Below, one piece after another: positions 5,188 to 9,391 of a DNA stretch of 9,391 bases; position 1 is the first letter of the stretch, and each line of letters opens with the position of its first letter. The notes beneath the pieces are model-generated. The model saw only the letters and a program-made list of their open reading frames with translations, was not told the origin of the DNA and did not search any database. This DNA comes from an uncultured Legionella sp. (lineage in GTDB: Bacteria > Pseudomonadota > Gammaproteobacteria > Legionellales > Legionellaceae), in assembly GCA_903885895.1 (NCBI GenBank), contig CAISKC010000292.1, positions 1-9,391 on the forward strand. The letters are read 5' to 3'. The position numbers and the translations under genes were made by a program.

Positions 5188-8100
5188 ATGAAGCTATCTA
5201 GAAGACAAAAAGAGAAATTATTGCAATCTGCCAATCAAGTTTATTTTTCATATTTGGCCTTGGATTTTTTTAAAAGCAAAGCATTGGCAATTCAGCATGA
5301 GAGTCATATTACTCGAGCACTCTCCTCTTCATCATCTTATGCGCACTCAGCTGTATTCTCTGAGGAGCCTGAGACATTATTGAGTTTTACGGCGCGCAGT
5401 ATCGCAAGCATGAGCTCAAGACAGCATGAGATGGAAGAAACCATAACGGTTGCAGGCGAAACTTACCGTCTAAACATACACCGTGCTTCAGGAACCAAAA
5501 ATCGTTACGTTGTCACATTGCGAGATCAGTTTGATGTACTTGATGTCAATAAAGTTCCCAATGATTATACCGATGCGGAATCCAGTCATATTTTAGCCAA
5601 CAAATCTTTTATGTTAGAGGTCCCGCGCAACGGAGATATAGCGGTATCGTTAGCGTTGGACCATGCGCATGTAATCGGTGGTGCTAAAAAAATTGATTTG
5701 TATCGTACTCTTTTGGTGACGTTAAGTAATATTATTCATAAAATTACCACAGAAGACGATATTTCAAGCCTCTTAGTCGCTTTGGCAACGGGCTCAGGTA
5801 AAACTTATGTGCAAGCGTTGTTGTTTGCCATGTTATCTTTGGCTGAATTTAATGCGGTGTTTGCACTTCCTGATAAGTTAATTTCGCAATTAAAGAAAGA
5901 TTGGAAACGAATATTACCTGATGCATTCATTGATCGCATTGTGACCATGCGGGATCGTGATGATCCGACACAAGCTGTGGAAGCGATGCAACGATTACAG
6001 TCATCTCATGGCAACATGATGATTGCTTCCAGCGAACTACTGCTCGATCAACATTATGATAGCCTATTAGCTGCCGCACCTAATCAAACTTGTTTGATTT
6101 TTGATGAACAACATTTATTAATGGCGAATGAGCGTCGCAGGTTGCGTTTGTTGACCTTAGCACAACGTTTTCTGTCCGTGTTTTTAACAGCCACCCCTAA
6201 TCAAGAAACGTATAAAATATCGGGTGCCAAACCCGTCGCGATTATGTCGAGCGGGCAAAAACAGAAAGCGGGTCAGGGTCAGTTTCCTGAGACTCAGTCC
6301 ATACAGTGTGAATATATTTCAGATCTGCATCGCAAGAAAGAGGTGAGATTTGGGAGTAGAGAGTACTTACAAAAGCAATTTGAAAGATTTATTTTTCGCT
6401 TTGATGAGGCTATTCAACCTGAATGCAGTTCAGCAATCCGTGCTGTGTTTGATGAGCTGCCCTATGTTGTCAAGCGTAAAGAGTCTGAGACAGATTTGCG
6501 TTGGCGTCTTCAGGTTCCTATGGCATCTAAGATTTTGTGCATCGTAGATGATAATGAAGCTTTGGTGAATTGCTGCCATGCGTTACAAGCCGATCATTAT
6601 AATGGGAACGCACATAATGTGTACCATAATGGTAATTTTGTGGAGCGTGGCAGTATATCGAGCTTTTTTGGTATACCAGATGTAGACCGCTCGACGATAG
6701 CTAATCATAAATATAATAAAAATGCTCTTTATGCTGAACAATTACGGCCGGACGAGCGCCCCATTCTGGCGCACGCCCCTAACAATTCTCTCAAAAAGCA
6801 ACTGCAATCAAATATGTTTCATTATTTGGTGGAATATGTTTTGTCTGATCTGACTGGTAAAAGCATGATTGAGCATAATCGTGCACGTAAAGAATCGGCA
6901 GAAGGATTTAGAGACTCAATTGTTAATCAATACCAATATAGAGATCAATCGTATTATTATCAAAAGTTGATCCAAGAGATTGATGAGGACGGTGCGCGTA
7001 CTATTAGTCCTTTGTTAGCGGGTATTTCATCTTCTTTACGCTCAGCAATCCGTGAACCGCGTCATGCTGATATCACTGCTTTGACGAACAATTGGTTTTT
7101 AGAAGATACCATGCATTGTGTGACGGGTTCAGTCAGTAGTTTTCAGTGGCGATTTGATGAGTATGCGAAGCGCTATTTGGTGATGGGACTGATGTCTGGC
7201 ATGGAAGAGTCTGAAACGCCAGTTCGAGATTCTAAGCCATTTTTGGGTTTAATCGAAGAGCGTTACTCTCTGAATGATGGCGCTTCTGGCATACAGACCG
7301 CTAGAGCCAAGCGGCGTCAACGAACTTCTATAGAGTTGCTGGATGATCAAGCACGCGAATCAAGTTTTACTCCTAATTATACTCCTATTACAGAAGAAAT
7401 GGCGGATACTTATTTCAGGCTAGGTTTTGTTGGGATGTATGTTTCTAATAAGAAAACAGAGGGCTTTAATGATCCCAATTTGCATACCATCATCAATGCG
7501 GCAGAGCATGGCCATGATGCGAATAATAGCCCGGTCAGTTTGATCCAAAGCATTGGGCGCGCTCGTGGGCTCGATGATACAATGTTGCCACATTATTTCC
7601 ATGGCTTAGGGCATCATCAAGCCAGTAGCTTTGATTTACAAGCGCTTGCCGAAGATGATTATTACCCAGAATTGTTTGCAGCTCAAAAACGCTTCGAAAA
7701 AGATTATATTGCGGTCTTAGGTGAGCAGGTCGGTCAAGATATTATTTCTTGGTATCACCAGCACCAGGAAGGCGATGAAACGATTGATGCGGACCAATTA
7801 AAAAGGAAAGTTTTATATTTGGTTGCGGATGCTTTACGGCGGTTAAATATTCAATCAACGCATCGCATTCATCTCTCACGCGCCATACTTCCTAAAGTGA
7901 TTGCCTATGCTATGGCAAAACTGAACAAAGAAATTGAACATACGAAACGGCCTTATCGTTTGTCGCTGTTTGTCAGGGTAGTGGGCACAATGATTAATTT
8001 TATTTGTGAATGCTATTTTACCATTTTACGGATCAAGCCTTGGCTTGCTATGCTTTGGCATGCATGGACTTTGGCGCGTGGTCCTCAGCAGCGGACCCCT

Positions 8101-9391
8101 CAGAGCGAGCCAGTTCAAATCACGCCTGAAGAGGCGCGTGCATTGCGTACGACTCTGGCAGATGCTATTTATTTGAAAATTATTCGACAAGCTCATTTTA
8201 AAGATTTGACTGCACAGGGTTTGATTGCGGTAGAGTTTAAGGCATGGCTTGTGCGTAAAGCGAGTGTCACAAAACGGATTGTTGAGAAATCAGTGCTAAG
8301 TTATCTCAAACCAGAAATCAAAGCGCAAGTAGAGAAGCATTTGCGCAGCACCGTTTTTCCTTTGTTTGAAAAAATGGTGATTCCTGCGAGAGCAGCCCGT
8401 GTACGCGAGAAATTGCAACAATTTAACGGTTTACTGTTTTTTTTACAAGAGCATGGAGAGACAATCCAAACCTTGCAAAATGATCGTACTGATGCGGAAT
8501 TCGCAGATCTGATGTTGGGCTTGTTGCATAAAGTTCCTGGTTTAGAGGTACTGCGGGCTAGCGATATCGTCAATTATCCACGTCGTGTTGCTCAGCATCT
8601 CGAATGGTCCCAACAATCACCCTTTACGATGATCGCAGATACGCCTGAATTGAAAGAACTTGTTGTGACTGCTGTGACGGAGTTTTTGAGTCACGATTTG
8701 CAAAATCATCTTGGCGCATTTCTGACCTACGCAGATAAACAGTATATAGTCGAAATATTACAGTATGATCTGACTCGTGTGCGTGCTTTTGCTGCTGAAT
8801 ATTTGGAGTGGGTTATTGCTAACCCAGATAATGCGCAAGATTTTACTCATTTTTTTACTCGTTTCCAAGATTTCTTCCATTGTACAGAGATAAAACTGTT
8901 ACCAGAAAAAGCTGCGCAAATGCAAGCGAAGTTGAAAGATTATCAACGGGCGTGTATTGCTGATGTGATGCGGCGTGAATTGCTACCTTGCCTGGTGAAT
9001 TTTTATCCAATGGAAGCGCGCGCGGGTTTGCTAGCTCAAATCACCCAAGACAATCTTGAAACGTTATTGCGAACGCAGGAAGAACCGCTTAAAAAACTGA
9101 TCGCAGAGAATCATTCTCAGGCTATTGCGCAGTTCTTTTTTGCTTCGTTATGTACAAATGTTCCGAATCAAATTGACCTTGAACAAGAAAAAATTCGAAC
9201 TCAAACATTTTTTGCCAATCAAATGAGTGGATTTAATGCTGTGAGCAATGGTGCACGTTATGCGGTCGATGCTATTGCTCGACGTATGTCTGGATCGGGT
9301 ATTGGTTTGATGGCTGGTCGTGTTCAAACTTTATTGTTATCAGAAGATTGCGCTCAAACGCTGTCACTGTTATTACCATTCCACCATTGGC
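5188..9391 (+). CDS. Very large superfamily 2 helicase-like ATPase, open at the right edge (at least 1401 aa)
   Basis: The frame is uninterrupted from ATG 5188 to the window end. The helicase signature is clear: Walker A ATGSGKT (200-206), motif Ia-like LPDKLISQL, Walker B FDEQH (305-309; DEQH in place of DEAH), motif III TATP (334-337), motif IV-like ILCIVDDNEALVNC (from about 449), motif V-like TEGFNDPNLHTII (757-769) and motif VI QSIGRARG (787-794). The last two resemble XPB/type III restriction-like SF2 proteins. About 290 residues separate motifs IV and V, far more than usual, so the second RecA lobe carries a large insertion. Residues 1-190 and those after 800 match nothing I know. Residues 925-963 are hydrophobic and aromatic, and could be one or two membrane segments. 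Role (ATP-driven work on DNA or RNA) is inferred from family only. There is no Shine-Dalgarno before the ATG; an upstream TTG (5167) is the only in-frame alternative after the stop at 5158. Defence helicase, secreted effector or RNA helicase are all possible. Confidence 0.85.
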   Translation, partial: MKLSRRQKEKLLQSANQVYFSYLALDFFKSKALAIQHESHITRALSSSSSYAHSAVFSEEPETLLSFTARSIASMSSRQHEMEETITVAGETYRLNIHRASGTKNRYVVTLRDQFDVLDVNKVPNDYTDAESSHILANKSFMLEVPRNGDIAVSLALDHAHVIGGAKKIDLYRTLLVTLSNIIHKITTEDDISSLLVALATGSGKTYVQALLFAMLSLAEFNAVFALPDKLISQLKKDWKRILPDAFIDRIVTMRDRDDPTQAVEAMQRLQSSHGNMMIASSELLLDQHYDSLLAAAPNQTCLIFDEQHLLMANERRRLRLLTLAQRFLSVFLTATPNQETYKISGAKPVAIMSSGQKQKAGQGQFPETQSIQCEYISDLHRKKEVRFGSREYLQKQFERFIFRFDEAIQPECSSAIRAVFDELPYVVKRKESETDLRWRLQVPMASKILCIVDDNEALVNCCHALQADHYNGNAHNVYHNGNFVERGSISSFFGIPDVDRSTIANHKYNKNALYAEQLRPDERPILAHAPNNSLKKQLQSNMFHYLVEYVLSDLTGKSMIEHNRARKESAEGFRDSIVNQYQYRDQSYYYQKLIQEIDEDGARTISPLLAGISSSLRSAIREPRHADITALTNNWFLEDTMHCVTGSVSSFQWRFDEYAKRYLVMGLMSGMEESETPVRDSKPFLGLIEERYSLNDGASGIQTARAKRRQRTSIELLDDQARESSFTPNYTPITEEMADTYFRLGFVGMYVSNKKTEGFNDPNLHTIINAAEHGHDANNSPVSLIQSIGRARGLDDTMLPHYFHGLGHHQASSFDLQALAEDDYYPELFAAQKRFEKDYIAVLGEQVGQDIISWYHQHQEGDETIDADQLKRKVLYLVADALRRLNIQSTHRIHLSRAILPKVIAYAMAKLNKEIEHTKRPYRLSLFVRVVGTMINFICECYFTILRIKPWLAMLWHAWTLARGPQQRTPQSEPVQITPEEARALRTTLADAIYLKIIRQAHFKDLTAQGLIAVEFKAWLVRKASVTKRIVEKSVLSYLKPEIKAQVEKHLRSTVFPLFEKMVIPARAARVREKLQQFNGLLFFLQEHGETIQTLQNDRTDAEFADLMLGLLHKVPGLEVLRASDIVNYPRRVAQHLEWSQQSPFTMIADTPELKELVVTAVTEFLSHDLQNHLGAFLTYADKQYIVEILQYDLTRVRAFAAEYLEWVIANPDNAQDFTHFFTRFQDFFHCTEIKLLPEKAAQMQAKLKDYQRACIADVMRRELLPCLVNFYPMEARAGLLAQITQDNLETLLRTQEEPLKKLIAENHSQAIAQFFFASLCTNVPNQIDLEQEKIRTQTFFANQMSGFNAVSNGARYAVDAIARRMSGSGIGLMAGRVQTLLLSEDCAQTLSLLLPFHHW

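Noticed and set aside
6350..6547. 65-codon frame on the plus strand
   Set aside because: It is out of frame within the long helicase frame, which stays open on both sides and carries conserved motifs.
7420..8573. Minus-strand frames at 7420-7602 and 8301-8573
   Set aside because: They are antisense to the helicase frame, with no recognised domain or ribosome binding site of note.

Overview
The window looks like chromosomal DNA from an AT-rich, LPS-producing gammaproteobacterium. The recognisable genes are a FadD-type acyl-CoA ligase, MinC and LpxH, all of gammaproteobacterial type. The mix of housekeeping genes with long unrecognised proteins, and the moderate GC content, recall Legionellales (Coxiella/Legionella/Aquicella/Berkiella-like). 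That placement is an inference from style and not from a diagnostic gene.

Layout: (1) 1-1520, minus strand, holds the first ~506 codons of fadD; its C-terminus lies beyond the left edge. (2) 1521-1782 is a divergent intergenic region. It has a good sigma70-type promoter for fadD, a 9-bp direct repeat overlapping the fadD -35, and a striking 18-bp inverted repeat whose right arm overlaps the minC -10 box. (3) 1783-3209 holds minC and lpxH, overlapping by 4 bp (ATGA), so division-site placement and lipid A synthesis are translationally coupled. minD and minE are not next to minC. (4) 3222-5120 holds three same-strand genes of unknown function (286, 226 and 78 aa). The first starts 12 nt after the lpxH stop, and a consensus extended -10 lies inside the end of lpxH. 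(5) From 5188 to the right edge runs one uninterrupted reading frame of at least 1401 codons. It encodes a very large superfamily 2 helicase-like ATPase with ATGSGKT, DEQH, TATP, a motif V-like segment and QSIGRARG. About 290 residues separate motifs IV and V, and a long C-terminal region of unknown type contains a hydrophobic stretch.

How the parts may work together: fadD activates fatty acids as CoA thioesters, LpxH makes lipid X for lipid A, and MinC blocks FtsZ assembly at the poles. These three are ordinary housekeeping functions. The three unknown proteins and the giant helicase all read in the same direction behind lpxH and form the accessory part of the window. Two explanations are open: a lineage-specific set (for example secreted effectors or a nucleic-acid machine), or an undescribed multi-gene system built around the helicase. 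The sequence alone does not decide between them.

No tRNA, rRNA, CRISPR array, insertion sequence or transposase was seen.
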